Source of the DNA: Parelaphostrongylus tenuis
Taxonomy: Eukaryota; Nematoda; Chromadorea; Rhabditida; Metastrongylidae
Assembly (NCBI GenBank): GCA_019055375.1
Contig: JAHQIW010003969.1
Coordinates: forward strand, 17,563-81,562
Length of the DNA: 64,000 bases
Direction of reading: 5' to 3'
Each line of letters begins with the position of its first letter. Within the stretch, counting starts at the first letter, position 1. Below are positions 9,951-21,914 of this stretch, one piece after another. The position numbers and the translations under genes are program-made. The notes below the pieces were generated by a model. It ran no database searches and was not told the DNA's origin. It saw only the letters and a program-made list of their open reading frames with translations.

Positions 9951-12900
9951 TTCGCTAACATAGTTGGAGACCTTGTAACGACCCGGGAATGCTCTAGCAT
10001 GGTTCTGTGTACGCTACTAGGAAAAAATTCTGGGCAGTCAAAACATAAAAACTCCATTCTGAAAGTGTCTTCACACATTTGTACCTTAAAATTCAAAAAA
10101 TTGCTTATGTATAAAGTTTATCACCTAAGAAATTATGAATTGCCTTTTTGTCTTCACAATTCTTGCAGTAATCCATCTCATTGAGGATTAGTATTCAGAG
10201 GAAAAAAAGCAAGGAATAAGAACATGCATAACGTCTTAATGGAACTTATAGGTCCCATTAATCTACGATTAGTTTCGATTGGTCAACCATTTATCATTAT
10301 TTCGTGGTCAATCATGGTCTGTATGAGATCGATCAGTTATACCCTTTCGCTGTGCCTTCTTGTCATTTGCTGCTCCATCGAAGCATTTCGCTTCAAAATT
10401 TATCTGCATTGATAATGGTTTATCTTAGACCACGACGTTGTTTGACAATTGTTTTGTTACCAGCGCTATCTGTACCCCACTACTACCATTGATAGATGGT
10501 TACACCTTTGCAAGGTGCTCAACTCTCATTTACTCGATGAAAACATGGAATCCTCTGAGGAGATGCTGTGCAATTTTTGAAGAACATTGCTGAGTTTTTT
10601 CTTATTTGACCAAATGAATAAATTGGTAATTTGTCGTTGTCGAACATAACACTGGCCTGGAATCCCATTGACCTATTACAAAGATAACTTCAAGGTGCTT
10701 AATATTAATCAATACCAAATGTATCCAGAGGAATGTATAACTTGCTACTCGGTACTTGATTGGTACGTCTTCATCATTTAGGATGGGTCATGTGGATCTC
10801 AGCACATTCCAAATTATTGCTGATTTACTAATCAAAGTGACTATGCGAGTTGTGGCGATTAGACCACGTGCAATGATTACCTCCTAATTGAGTTTTTTCT
10901 GTTCTACTGGGGATGATCAGTGCGGCTTATTTCATATTTTGACGCCAACACACTGCTCTCAGCCAAAATTACTTTGATATCATGTGGAACAGAAAAGTAA
11001 TTTCGACATATATGATTCTGCCAACTGCACGCTTGTTGTTCGGGCCTGGCAATACCACAGTGCAATCAGCAAGGTTCAAATCGAAAAGCTTACGAAAAAG
11101 GCTTGTCAAGGATATTTTCAACATTCATTCTCTTGTAATGCTTCAGTCTGTTATTCCTCAATTTTTTCAAATTGTTTACTGCCTTACTAGAACTGATAAA
11201 GTCAGTATTGGCAAGTTGAAGTGTACGGCTGCGATTTTGCGCATATTAGTGCCATTTGAATTGATGAAGAATTCAACATATTTCTAAAGAATTCTAGCTA
11301 CAAGTAGATTTATTACAGGTTCTCTGCTGTTCTTAAAAAAAATTCCGTAATGAAATGACAAGTTTCTCAAACATCGACGGCGACCACCAATGATTATCTT
11401 GGTGAGAAGAACAGCGCCTTGATGTGGCTATCTCAGAGTTTGGGTGGAAAAATTTTTCCTCAGTCAGGAAAGTAAAATAGCAATAAAATGGAAATGGTGC
11501 CGATTCTAACACAACTTACTGATACAGGCTTACTTGGTACCAGTTCTTTTTGATTTTATTGTCGCTTGGCATAACCTTGTTGAATACATTTTTTACATCG
11601 TTTTGGTGCAAATTATGCAGATCATGTCCTTTTATCGAGATATTTGTAATTTTTTTTCACTCAAAGCTAGTATGAAAGAAGCAGACTTTTAAGCGGTCAT
11701 ACGTAAAAAAAAAATTGCTAGCTGTTTCAATCCAAATGAAATCTCACAAACGGTAGAACTGCAACATGTGATCGAAAATGTGCGGAAGTTCTGTGGATCG
11801 AATTATGCAGTTTTTTATAATTTAAAATTCTCATCATCTCGAACATTTTTCTTAAATTGGTCCATTCCTCTCATTTTTGGGGTCGGTGGAGGCGAAATAC
11901 CTAAGGAGCTGAACAGCAACATCGTCTGCTTTTTGTCAGTCGACTAGTAAAAGCGTTCAGCAAATTTCCGGAAGAGTTTAAAATTAATGGTCAGCAGTCT
12001 TTGATCTGAATCAGAAAAGCCAGAGAGTCTTGGGTCAGGATTTCAAGCAAAACTCAAATTTCCAGAGTGCAGCCAAACTCTTGCGCTGAGTGAGTCACAT
12101 CTATGTGTAAAGGTTGCAGGGATTTTAAACTACAAAAAATCTTATCTGAGGAAGTTCCATATTGATGACTAAGGGTTTTAGCTCAGACCACAATCCAAAA
12201 AAATCTTCTCCATCTGCTGTATCTATTTGCCTACTTATCGCTCTGCTTAGAATTTTCCTCCTACTACGAATCATCTTAACGAATCCATTGCTTGGAATTT
12301 TTTTCTCTCTGTACTTTGCTAGCAAGCTCAGTCAGACTTTTAGCGAGTTAACTCGGAAGATTGAGATAAACGGCGGAAGGAAAAAAACACCTTACAAGAT
12401 TGTTCATCAACTAACAAGGCCAGTGGCCGCATTAATCAGGCTACTCAATCGTCGTTTCGCCAGCTTGCTGTTCTTAAAGAAGTTAATGACCAAACGAAGG
12501 TCTTTCGGGTTTTGTGCTTTCTATGGCAATTTGTAACTTTCACCTACTATATAAAGTTTTTAGTAGTTATACTAGCACTATATTTTGCAATGAACCTCTT
12601 CATCGACGATGAGATAACTTTTGAGTCTCGAAATTAATTTTGCGCATGGCAATTTACCATCTTATTCAGAGTTTGTTCTGAATTAGATAGATTGGCCATC
12701 AGACTGTGAAAATGCAGTTTTTATAAGGCGCTTTATCCTCAATCTCGCTGTTAGTGATCAATGTGTAGTGTTTATTGACAAGCAAAAGCGAGATAGTTAT
12801 GAGAATTGATTGGATGACATCAGCGCTTTCTCCTTTTAAAGTTTTACGGAGGCTTTACGTTATGCATATTCTCAAATACAGATCATTACTCTACCATTTG

Positions 12901-13130
12901 AATTATTGTTTTCGACTAAAGACCGCTTGATTGAACAGAAAATCGTTGGACAATGATTAGTTATCTGTGAAGCATGTGAGCGAAAGTAACATTGTGAAAG
13001 CCGCTGTGGCAGTCAAACTTGAGTTTAGAGCAATCCAGAATCGAGTCATTCATTCCCTCTTTGTGCTCCCGTCAATCATTGAGTGATTCGAGCATGTGCC
13101 AGCGGTTCGATTTGTCGCTTATATTGCTTG
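9951..13130. other. Long stretch without recognisable gene
   Basis: AT-rich sequence with only short, unsupported frames. The least random is a minus-strand frame at 12,125-12,325 (LAKYREKKIPSNGFVKMIRS), charged and soluble-looking, opposite a 124-codon hydrophobic plus-strand frame at 12,162-12,536. Neither has a motif I know, and one is the shadow of the other. No RNA gene or repeat with another part of the window was noticed. Confidence 0.45.
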
Positions 13131-13215
13131 TATATTACATTGTTTCTCCACCCCGCCTACAGGTCCAGGCATTGCTCCATCTGATTATGGCCTCTTTCAA
13201 TCTGGTTTTCAGTAG
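13131..13215 (+). pseudogene. Small mariner transposase fragment
   Basis: The frame FSTPPTGPGIAPSDYGLFQS resembles the mariner block PHPPYSPDLAPSDYHLF. Sequence just downstream switches to PLE material at about 13,215, so the mariner piece seems to be cut by that insertion. It is short and based on one block only. Confidence 0.5.
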
Positions 13216-13555
13216 CATTTTGCACTGTTGGAGTTTTTAAACAGGTTGACTGAACGTTCAAAAACTCAGAACATTTGTCCATCTCCTCTTGGGTTGACAA
13301 GACGACAAAAGAGTGAGAATTGTTCTCAGTTGATGAATAGTCAGTCAGAGTACATAAAGTTCACCTGTGAGAAACCGAAGGCAATTGGCTCCCATTCTTA
13401 AACGTTCAGGTCAACCTGTCCAAGAACACCTGCAATACAAAATGGTACCACATATCAAGCAATAAAAACATCTTGGTTTATTACCTACCAGCTCATCCCT
13501 TGAGAATTAAACGCGTTTTAGTCATACATTTATAATGTATGACTAATGTAATGTA
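13215..13555 (+). mobile_element. PLE reverse-transcriptase fragment
   Basis: Contains the region just downstream of the RT active site: an antisense-looking ATTTGTCCATCTCCTCTTGG block (the counterpart of EEMDKC codons, here inverted), then forward codons for NSQSEYIKFT and KNSYNT/NTKWY-like sequence with broken frames. The nearly matching piece is at 35,390-35,740. It is followed head-on by a minus-strand PLE tail, making an inverted junction at the short palindrome CATTTATAATGTATG near 13,530. Confidence 0.65.
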
Positions 13556-13559
13556 ACAG

Positions 13560-14700
13560 ATAACACTTTTCATAGTTCCTGATTTTCTTCCTTGAGCCAA
13601 ACACGTGGTGCTACATTAATCTTTATAACGTTTTGGCAGTTCGGCTTCTTCAGAGCCTGAAAAGGTCTAATTGTCTGCGATTTAATCAGTCAAACATTTT
13701 AATTACTCCTTTAGAAAAATTCACCAAACCTAGATTTCAATCGCTTCAAGCACAAATCAACTCTTAACATACTCACCCGCTTTTTGTATGTGTTCCACTA
13801 AATTATTCAAGTGGAGATTAACAGAAGACGATCATATAGGCTCGCAATGCACCTTACTCATCAAAACAACAGTTTTATATACTGACTCATATCACGAGTG
13901 ATAACGAGGCATTCTACCCTGCGGTTTATAGTTGGATTGATGGTATTAATCCTAAGTACTTCTAGATTTTTTAGCGCTGATGTTTTTTTTGTCCCTGCAC
14001 AAGGATGGTGACTTCGATCTCAAAATCAACTCCGTTATAGTTCTGTCCTCTATGTGTCCGTAGCGAGGTGTTCCGTCTATTAAGACGTTTGTCAGCTAGG
14101 TGTTCTTCTATGCGGGCAAAGAGCGGCCTACCCGTTACGCCAATATATTTATCGCTACACGCTTTGCGAGCGATTTGACAAAGTGTACCTACGCTCATGC
14201 AAACACCGTCTCTGCCGTTGGGACATATTTTACAGTCTTTCATTATACAGAGATGGTCATATAAGCGGCTTCGAACTAATTGGCGTCTTAGAGTATTTGC
14301 TGATATTTAAATGATAGCTATCAATGGCTCTCAACCTGCTCTTTTCAAACAACGTTTCACATCTGAACTAATCTCATTTGAAAAAAACGAGAGGGTAAAC
14401 GAGACTTTCCTTTCATTCGAGTTTTTGTTCGGAGGCGTACTCTCTCCTCTGAACCTAAGCCGAGGGGTTACAAATTCGTATCCATTAGAAGTGGCTATTC
14501 CCCGAGCCAGTTTCATGGATTCTACTTCCTGCTCCTCCCCGGTACATGCATTGGCTGCTGTTCGAAACATGTTTTACTAACGAATTTTTCGTATGTGAGG
14601 GATGAGAAGAGAGATAGTGAACTAGGATATTCTTATTACTTGGCTTTCGGTACCACTTTGTTATGTAGCCGGTCTCGGTTAAGTTTATTTGCACTTTTTA
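13560..14700 (-). mobile_element. Penelope-like element 3' part, inverted copy
   Basis: Minus-strand PLE tail of a second subfamily. The frame 13,971-14,243 reads MKDCKICPNGRDGVCM, then IARKACSDKYIGVTGRPL, in which the usual VYLISC has become LCQIAR. That damages the GIY-YIG core, and the frame ends early with KKHQR. Upstream pieces are at 14,331-14,570 (RRFRGESTPP/EISSDVKRCLKRAG) and 14,485-14,694 (TKWYRKPSNKNILVHYLSS). The 3' untranslated region near 13,630-13,665 has CTGAAGA and GAACTGCC but AAAAC in place of GAAAC, so the hammerhead core is mutated. Close to 35,740-36,900. Confidence 0.85.
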
Positions 14701-15119
14701 TAGTGATTTTGTTGACTTACTACCTTACATCCAGGTGATGCGTTTTGTCATCGTACTTCAGCGTGCATGTTCACAAACTCTATCAGCTGCGAGAGACGAT
14801 TTTGTAAATGATTAGTTAAAGAGAACGCCTTTAGTAGTTTGATTCCATTTACACTGATCGTTTTCAGTCGTAACCTATCGGCTTACTATATACAAAGTGC
14901 TTAAAAAAGGCTGTGTAGTTCACTGAAGCGAAATTGGATAGTAAATGTCAAACTTTCTCCTATCTCAGTCACGTTTCGACGTACACGTCAAATCTTTGTA
15001 AACACGTTATCAATTTATTTCTTATCAGCTTAGGTTCATCGCTGTAAAATCAAGCTCAATTAAATTCTCTTACAAGCAATGCCCTTTGAACAACTTGAAT
15101 TTTTGAGCAACTGGACTTT

Positions 15120-15985
15120 TCCGTCCCGTTTATCATCCCGTTCTATTCAAATGAGGTTAGTACAGCTATAAAACGATGTTTGAAAAGAGCGGGCTTAGAG
15201 CAATCGGTGGCAATTATTGAAATACCACCGAATACTCTAAAACGCCAACTAGTTCGCAACCGCTTATATGACCGTCTCTGTATGATGAATGATTGTAAAA
15301 TATGTCCTAACGGCAGAGACGGTGATTGCATGAGCGTAGGTACAGTCTACCTAATCTCTTGCAAAGCGTGTAGTGATAAATACGTTGGCGAAACGGGTAG
15401 GCCGCTCTATGCACGCATAGAAGAACACCTAGCTGACAAGCGTCTTAATAGACAAAACACCCCGCTAGGGACGCATAGAGCACAGAAGCACGACGGAGTT
15501 GATTTTGAAATCGAAGTCACCATCCTTGCGCAGGAGCAAAAAATATCAGCGCGAAAGATCTTGGAAGCATTTTGGATTAATACGACCAATCCAGCCATAA
15601 ACCGCAGGGAGGAATGCCTTGTAAACACTCGTGATATGAGCCAGTATATAAGACTGTTGTTTTGATGGGTAGGGTGCATTACGAACCTATGTGTCTCTCT
15701 TGCCGGTGATCTCCACTTGGATCATCCAGTGGAACACATATAAAAAGCGGTGAGTATGTTAAGTGTTGATTTTTGCTTGATGCGATTGAAATCTAGGTCT
15801 GGTGATTTTCTCTAAAGAAGTAATGGAGGTGTTTGACTGATTGTATTGCAAACATTTTCACCTTTCCAGGCTCTGAAGAAGGCGAACTGCCGAAACGTCA
15901 GCTATCGAATAAAGTTTAATGTAACACCTCGTGTTCTGCTCAAAGAAGAAAATCAAGAATCATACTGCAGCATGCCGAGGTTAAT
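15120..15985 (+). mobile_element. Penelope-like element 3' part, best GIY-YIG frame
   Basis: A 161-codon frame (15,180-15,665) encodes CLKRAG-like sequence, a CKICPNGRDGDCM cysteine cluster and a complete GIY-YIG domain (VYLISCKACSDKYVGETG, EEHLADKR, TPLGTHRAQKH, LEAFWINTTNP), ending YIRLLF and stop. This is the most intact GIY-YIG end in the window; the RT is absent. About 99% like 8,635-9,470 by eye. The 3' end continues to GCATGCCGAGGTTAATAGA near 15,970-15,990, which also occurs after the PLE at 56,130. A hammerhead-like motif lies at 15,869-15,903. Confidence 0.88.
15869..15903 (+). ncRNA. Hammerhead-like motif, second copy
   Basis: Identical to the motif at 9,379-9,413: GGCT, CTGAAGA (15,873-15,879), GGC-GAACT-GCC, GAAA (15,892-15,895), C, GTC (15,897-15,899), AGCT. 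All hammerhead core boxes are kept in this copy. Confidence 0.6.
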
Positions 15986-15989
15986 AGAC

Positions 15990-17340
15990 AGTCGGTCTTG
16001 GGAATTATTTTTTGAATTTTTGGATTAAGTTTGGAAAATTAGTTGGTATAGCAAACCTCCCAACGAAACTTTCCTATCTTTTCCGGAATTACATAATAAT
16101 TTAGGCAACGCAGATGGTTCATGACCTTAGAGAGCAAATGGCATCGCAGAGACTTGAGGACCTCAGACAGAAAATGGTTCAAGTAGCAAGCGTGGCCCCG
16201 CCGTGCATCATCCGAACGGTCGTCTGACATCACCCGGACCACCTCACCTCAGTTCATTATCGATCCATTATTGCTCTCTTCACACAAAGTCGTTGTCTTG
16301 TTACTAATTGCTTTCATAAGGTTGCGTTCGTACAATTGTCAGATGAACTCAATAAAATTGTGAGTGGAACATATCACTTACGTGGCGGAGCAAACTCACT
16401 TAGGCTATACGCGGCCCACCACCGCGGTTAAGGGATTCTGCCCATATATAATCACTAGTGACCCCACTGCTATCACAGTATACTCACCCAATGGATCCAA
16501 CCGCCTGTGCTTATACTCCAGGGCGAACATAGCAACCCCAAACGGACTCCGCCGCCTAATCATATTCCGTCAATAGCAACATTATGGTATCGTCACACAA
16601 GGATACATCCCATTCAATATAACTTCACATAACAATACGCCGTTATCACGCACATATCATTATTATACTATTATTATAGCAATGCATGTATATTATAGGT
16701 TGTTTGGTTCCACCCCATTGCTTGGTATAACTCATATAAAGGATTTGAGCTTTGTGATCTTGTCCGTCACAAGACACAAGTTGGCACAAGACCATTCGAT
16801 CGCAGACCAAAGTTCAGCCCGATGAAACCGGAAGTGCAACGAGCCATTTCAAAAGGAAAAGCCTCCGCAACTTGGAAGTCCAACGCGTGGCAGCACAAAG
16901 GTCAGTGCGCCGTTAAGGACAATCCAAACTCTTTCAGACATCGATTGGATCATGCCAAGACAGTCCAGGGATCAAACAATAAAACCACTAAAACTTCACC
17001 ACGCAACACAAAACCATTGAACTCACACATATAAATCAGTGCATCGGCTACAAATTTTTGCTACAGTTGGAGACCTAATACGACACTTAGACGCATCGCG
17101 TGGATAAACGGTAATAAAGCATCGCGAAGAGTTTCAAGCATGCTAGTCTATAGCCGAGATAACTACAAAATAAGCCCCAGATAGTGAACGCTCGGCGAAG
17201 TTTGTATTTTGTAATCAGCTACTTATTGCAAGCCTTTATTATCTCGCGATGCGCATAAAATTATGAAGATGGAAAGTGTCGAAAAACAGATACTTTGGGA
17301 GATTTCTTTATAAATACTCTAATTCAAACAGCACTGTTCT
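15990..17340. other. Unassigned, C-rich and A-rich sequence
   Basis: Downstream of the PLE the plus strand becomes C- and A-rich (16,360-17,035), with a TATAAA near 16,736 and a 70-codon frame at 16,822-17,034 that is basic and Lys/Thr/Asn rich (KGKASATWKSNAWQHKGQ). The composition and a TATA-plus-short-frame layout could fit the edge of an LTR retrotransposon, but I found no matching second LTR, primer-binding site or gag/pol motif. Not assigned. Confidence 0.35.
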
Positions 17341-17347
17341 CGTCAAG

Positions 17348-18395
17348 TCATTGTTGTCCGTATTTGCAAGCAAATGCATATTTTCTGCCTCCGCAGTCGT
17401 GAAATGCGCATCCAAGCTTGGGCGATGTTGATTTCGAAGTCTGAAAATGTTCTTTTTGCTCAGGATATCCATATTGTCATTTTCAACCTGCTTTGAGAGA
17501 AGTCAGATAGACTGTTCATATTGATCGTCCACGCAGTGCACTGCTTAAATTAGCTGACTATTAAGATATTTTACATTTCAGACTATCTAAATAAATCGTA
17601 TCAAAATTTGACTGCTTGATACCGTTTATTGCTATCCACTCCCAGTAAAACTAGGTAAACATTAGCTAAACTTTACAACTAACCTGAAGAAACTGTGCTG
17701 TAGAATTTTTCTGCCAATCATTTACCTGAAAAGAGAAACGCTAATTTGATCACGATTAAATGAAACAAATTTATTCAATGACTCATTTTTCAGAACAATG
17801 CTTTCTATGGATGGTAATGTTTGCCAGGTATACAAGAAAGGCGTGCAAAAATTTCTTTTAGAGCCGAGTTCAATCATAAATAATTAATCAGAATAATGAC
17901 GCGTTTTTTTGAATAAAGCAGACATTTTCCATATAAGTCAAAGCATAGCTTCACATTAACGCACCGCTGCTATAACCTGAACTTTGTTGTAGGAGGAACG
18001 GATAGCGAGGTTGCTCTCGTCTCCAATTTCCCAGAAGTCTGGAATGTCTTTGTATTTGCAACCAGCTTCGGCAATTTCGAGAGCATCACGCTCTAATCCG
18101 CAGTTGTAATTCTGGAACAACATGTTGATTGATTTTTCTTTTTGACAAGCACTATGTTTATCCAAAAATTTTTATCACTATGCGATTCTTGTTGCGCCGT
18201 GAAAGTGTATTCCTGAAAAGACCATCTTTGAAGAAGCGTTACACTATCGTGGTGGTCATTCTTCAATATATCAAAAATTACTGCCTTTTTATTTTCTTTT
18301 GGAAAATTAAGAAATCACATTGGAACGAACCTATGAAAATTGTGCCAGCGCTGAGCAGCATCTCTCGATTCTTCTGACATCCAGGTTTTCCCATT
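17348..18395 (-). CDS. CAP-domain (SCP/TAPS) gene, possibly degraded
   Basis: Minus-strand exon series. The last exon (17,440 to 17,348, 31 codons) follows a TTTTCAG acceptor and encodes SPKLGCAFHDCGGRKYAFAC then KYGQQ and stop, a textbook CAP C-terminal signature (KLGC-A-x3-C...C-x-Y). An exon-like frame at 17,956-18,165 has MLFQNYNCGLERDALEIAEA then C-x-Y. A further upstream piece near 18,325-18,375 (NREMLLSAGTIFI) resembles the first CAP helix (HNxxRxxLAxG) and ends at a GTTCGT donor. A small exon near 17,676-17,722 lies between TTTTCAG and GTTAGT. The middle exons have doubtful frames, so the whole may be a pseudogene. The product would be a secreted Cys-rich protein. Confidence 0.5.
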
Positions 18396-18627
18396 CTCGT
18401 TTCAATTTACTGCATGTATTATGACAGATTAAATTTGTAGTAAACAAACCATTATGAGGAAAACAGGGAAGTATATACGAAAAAGGTGACAAAAAAAGGC
18501 AAGCACTAACTTGATGGATTTTTGGAGATGGTAGGCCGAAATTCCTAAAACGATATAGTGAGATACTTAGGATTCATTTTTTTCTTTCAACATTTCGGCG
18601 GATTTCGCCTTTTTGACAAGAAAAGGA

Positions 18628-21600
18628 TCACCTGTATCACCTGTCGTTCAGTTGATCGTCGAGTGACTCGAGCGGGTACCAGCAACAACTCCATTTTTTC
18701 CTATCGCGTGCAAGAGTAGCCCAGTGGATCCTCCTCGCTCTAGAGATTCACTAATTATCACGTCTTTCTTTTATACCTCTCGTGAAGAAATCGGACCAAC
18801 GGGGCGGTGGGTGTTCCTTTAGAGCGCTTGACGTCCCGAGGAATCCAGTCGGTAACGGCTTTCGTCCATCGGTTGTCGCTGAAGCACATCGCGTATCCGG
18901 CTTACCTTATTTTCGATATCCTGACGTTTAGAACGGCGTCTTTGATTTTCGATCGTTGGCGCAGGTCGCAACTTCGGAACCTTTCTTTTATTTGCGAGAT
19001 ATAAGATAATCCTGGCATCAACCTTTCGACTGCGCGTTCAATGACGCTAAGTGATCTTTCATCCTGCTTACGTAGCGACCAGGTTTCTACTGCATACGTT
19101 AGGGTAGGGTGAATCGTCGAGTGGGAAAGGTGGGAGCGGAGTCGGATGTTTTTTGTCCTCTTCACTACATCTTCGATGCTCTTAATCGTTCCCCAAGCCG
19201 CTTGCTTCCTCCTGCTCAACACTGGAGCTAAGTCGTACATCATGTTGATTTCACGATCTAGATAGACGCAACTGGAGCACTCGGAGACTATCGTTCCGTT
19301 AGCCGTGAATGGGGCATTCAAAACCCATCCGCTCCTCATGAATACCGTTTTCGTTAGATTTAGTTGAAGACCAATCTTTCCACAGGCGTTATCAAAATCG
19401 GTCAACATCCGTTCCGCTTGACTGATGCTTGGTGTTATGAGAACGATATCATCAGCGAAGCGAAGATGGTTTAATTGTCGACTGTCAGTTTTCACTCCCA
19501 TATCTTCCCATTCTAATGATCGCATGACGTTTTGGAGGCTGACAGTGAAAGATTTTGGCGAAATTGTATCGCCCTGTCGAACCCCCTCCTTAGTTCGATG
19601 GTGATATTGTTGTAGAAAGGAGATATTTTAATCGCGAAATCTTTATAAAGCTCACGAATGATCATTATATATCAAGTAAGAACGCCCTGGATACCAAGAG
19701 CCTCTATAACCGCTTCTGTTTCTACTGATCAAAGGCTTTCTTCTGATCGATGAAAGTGAGTTAGAGTGGTTGCTTGTACTCGTCAAACTTCAATGAGTCT
19801 TGTAATCGTGTGGATGGGGTCTATGGTACTAAATCCTTTTCGGAATCCTGCTTGTTCGTATGGATGTCCTTCGTTCAATGTTCTGTCAATCCTGTTTAGG
19901 ATGACTCGAGTAAAGAGTTTATAGATAACGGACAGTAAGCAGATTAAGCGATAATTGCTTATATCGTGAAGGTCTCTCTTTTGAACAACAATACGGTCTT
20001 GCTGGTTTTCCACTTAATGGGGATCTTGCATTCTGACAGGCAGCGAGTGAAGAGCTGAGCCAGGGTGTTGATGAGAACTGACGCTAGAATCTTCAAGTGT
20101 TCAGATCTAATCCTGTCTGAACCGCGTGTTGTTCTGTTCTTCACCGACGATATAGCATGTCGGATTCCGGAAGGGTAGACCGATAGAACGACATATCTTC
20201 ATTCAATTTATATTGCGGTAAGAGGACTTGGCTAGCGAAGCGATCCAAGTAGTACTAGTGGATGACTTGCCCCATTGCCCTTCTGGGAGCTGTAAGTGTT
20301 CGGTCAAGGTGTCGAAGTGCAATCATCTTGGTCTTATAGCTGGCGAAGCTTTGCTGGACTTTGCAAATGCTCTTTCCAGCTTATGCAGCTTCTGCAGCTT
20401 CTGCCATAACTGCTGCTCGTCTCTCTTTGAGGTCTTCCCTTATCGCTTCTCTGCAGCGTTTCGCAAGATTGAACGGAAGGTTTCGGCTGCCTGTAGCTCG
20501 TGCGATTCCACGTTGACGTATCAACTCGAGTGCCTTCGGAGGCAAGCGTCTCCTCGTGACTTTAGGACTCTCGGCTTTCATAGCGCTAACGTGAAGATAT
20601 TCAACGAGCCAGTCGTATTCTTTGTCGATGTTGTCGACAACAAAATCTTCCCAGGAGCCGACTAAGGATTTGAATACACTCCAGTTTATTGTAGCTCTGG
20701 GACTTCGTTTTCTGAATTTAGCGGCTTTTTCGCCTCTCCGCGAGAAACGGGACATTGCGCGAAGGAGGCGATGGTCTGATCCCGTGTAGAACTTAGGAAC
20801 AACAGCGACATCGGTCAGGTAAAACCTTCGATTTACTAAGATGTGGTCTATTTCGTTATGGTACTCTCCACTGGGAGACTCTTACGTCCATCGCTGAGAG
20901 TGAGGCTTTTGGAATTGTGAGTTACCATGGGTGGTTTGGAGTCATGATAAACTCACATATCCTTTCACGTTGTTCATTCGATTCTAGTCCGTGGATGTGA
21001 CGTTCGTCGGACGTTCTTCTAGGTTCAGTGTTTGCGTTAAAATTTCCGACAATAACCTTGAAGATTGTATGATCTTCTCTGAAGAGTTTTTCGAGGTCCA
21101 TAGAGAACGCTTCGACTTCGTCTTCGTCATAGCTTGGTGTTCGTGCGTAAGCAACGGAAATTGTCAAAGCCGGTATTGAGCCACATCATCTAAATTTAAT
21201 CGTCCGATACGGGTTGTTAGTTGTTCAAATAAATCGACGTTCACGTCCAAGAAACATTCTTCTCTGGTGTCATAAACAGCGTGAATAGGATGACGTTTTC
21301 TCGTCTCAATCAGACCAATGACGTCGTACCTTATCCTTTTGCTTGAATCAATAGATCTTCTACAGCGGATCCGTGAGCAAGGGCTCTTGCATTGTAGGTA
21401 CAGATCGTCATTTTAGTCCATTTCGATCTTAGTAGCTTAGTTTGCCTCTGAGATTTTAGCAGCCTCTCCGTACTCGTCCTACCTGGCGCTGCCGTATCAG
21501 GGGCTATTTCGGGGTCAGGGGAATAAGGCACATATTCGTTACTGTTTCAGCAATTTGATACCCACCGTATAGTTTACCATGCCCTGAAGGTGGGGGCTGG

Positions 21601-21911
21601 GTACTCACGAGTAGCTTGCCAGTCTCTCTCGGAGGAGCGGGAGGAGCTCAATTGTTCGAGGCGACTCCTAACTGCTTCCCATGTACTTCCCAGCCGCTTG
21701 ATTGCAGGCTTTTGGCCGACTTGGCTCGTGAAAATAGAGTTTTGTCAAATCGGCGCTGCAGAAGCAGAAAGCTCATCCCCTGAAACCGCCTGCGTCTCTG
21801 GGAGGCACACGGTCGCTTTTGGTTCGCGTTTAATCTCCTATTGACCACCTAGGGAGGCGCCACATGCCCTCGCGACTAACTGGGCGGGATTCCTCAAAGA
21901 GAGAGATCCGT
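18628..21911 (-). mobile_element. RTE-clade retrotransposon, near full length, dead
   Basis: Minus-strand copy spanning from the tail CACCTGTATCACCTGTCG at 18,629 to the conserved 5' start (complement of CGGATCTCTCTCTTTGAG) at about 21,911. Recognisable pieces are the endonuclease N-terminus (21,331-21,531, [12 protein letters not shown]), the endonuclease core (20,922-21,167, VGNFNANTEP, where the catalytic DFN has become NFN), RT fingers (19,783-20,144, YRLICLLSVIYKLF) and RT palm plus C-terminus (18,902-19,525, [25 protein letters not shown]). Frameshifts and the DFN change make it inactive. Unlike the two mirrored copies it keeps most of the region they have deleted. Confidence 0.92.
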
Positions 21912-21914
21912 GGA

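Noticed and set aside
16700..17035. Possible LTR with TATA box and short gag-like frame
   Set aside because: No paired LTR, primer-binding site or gag/pol motif found, so left as unassigned sequence.
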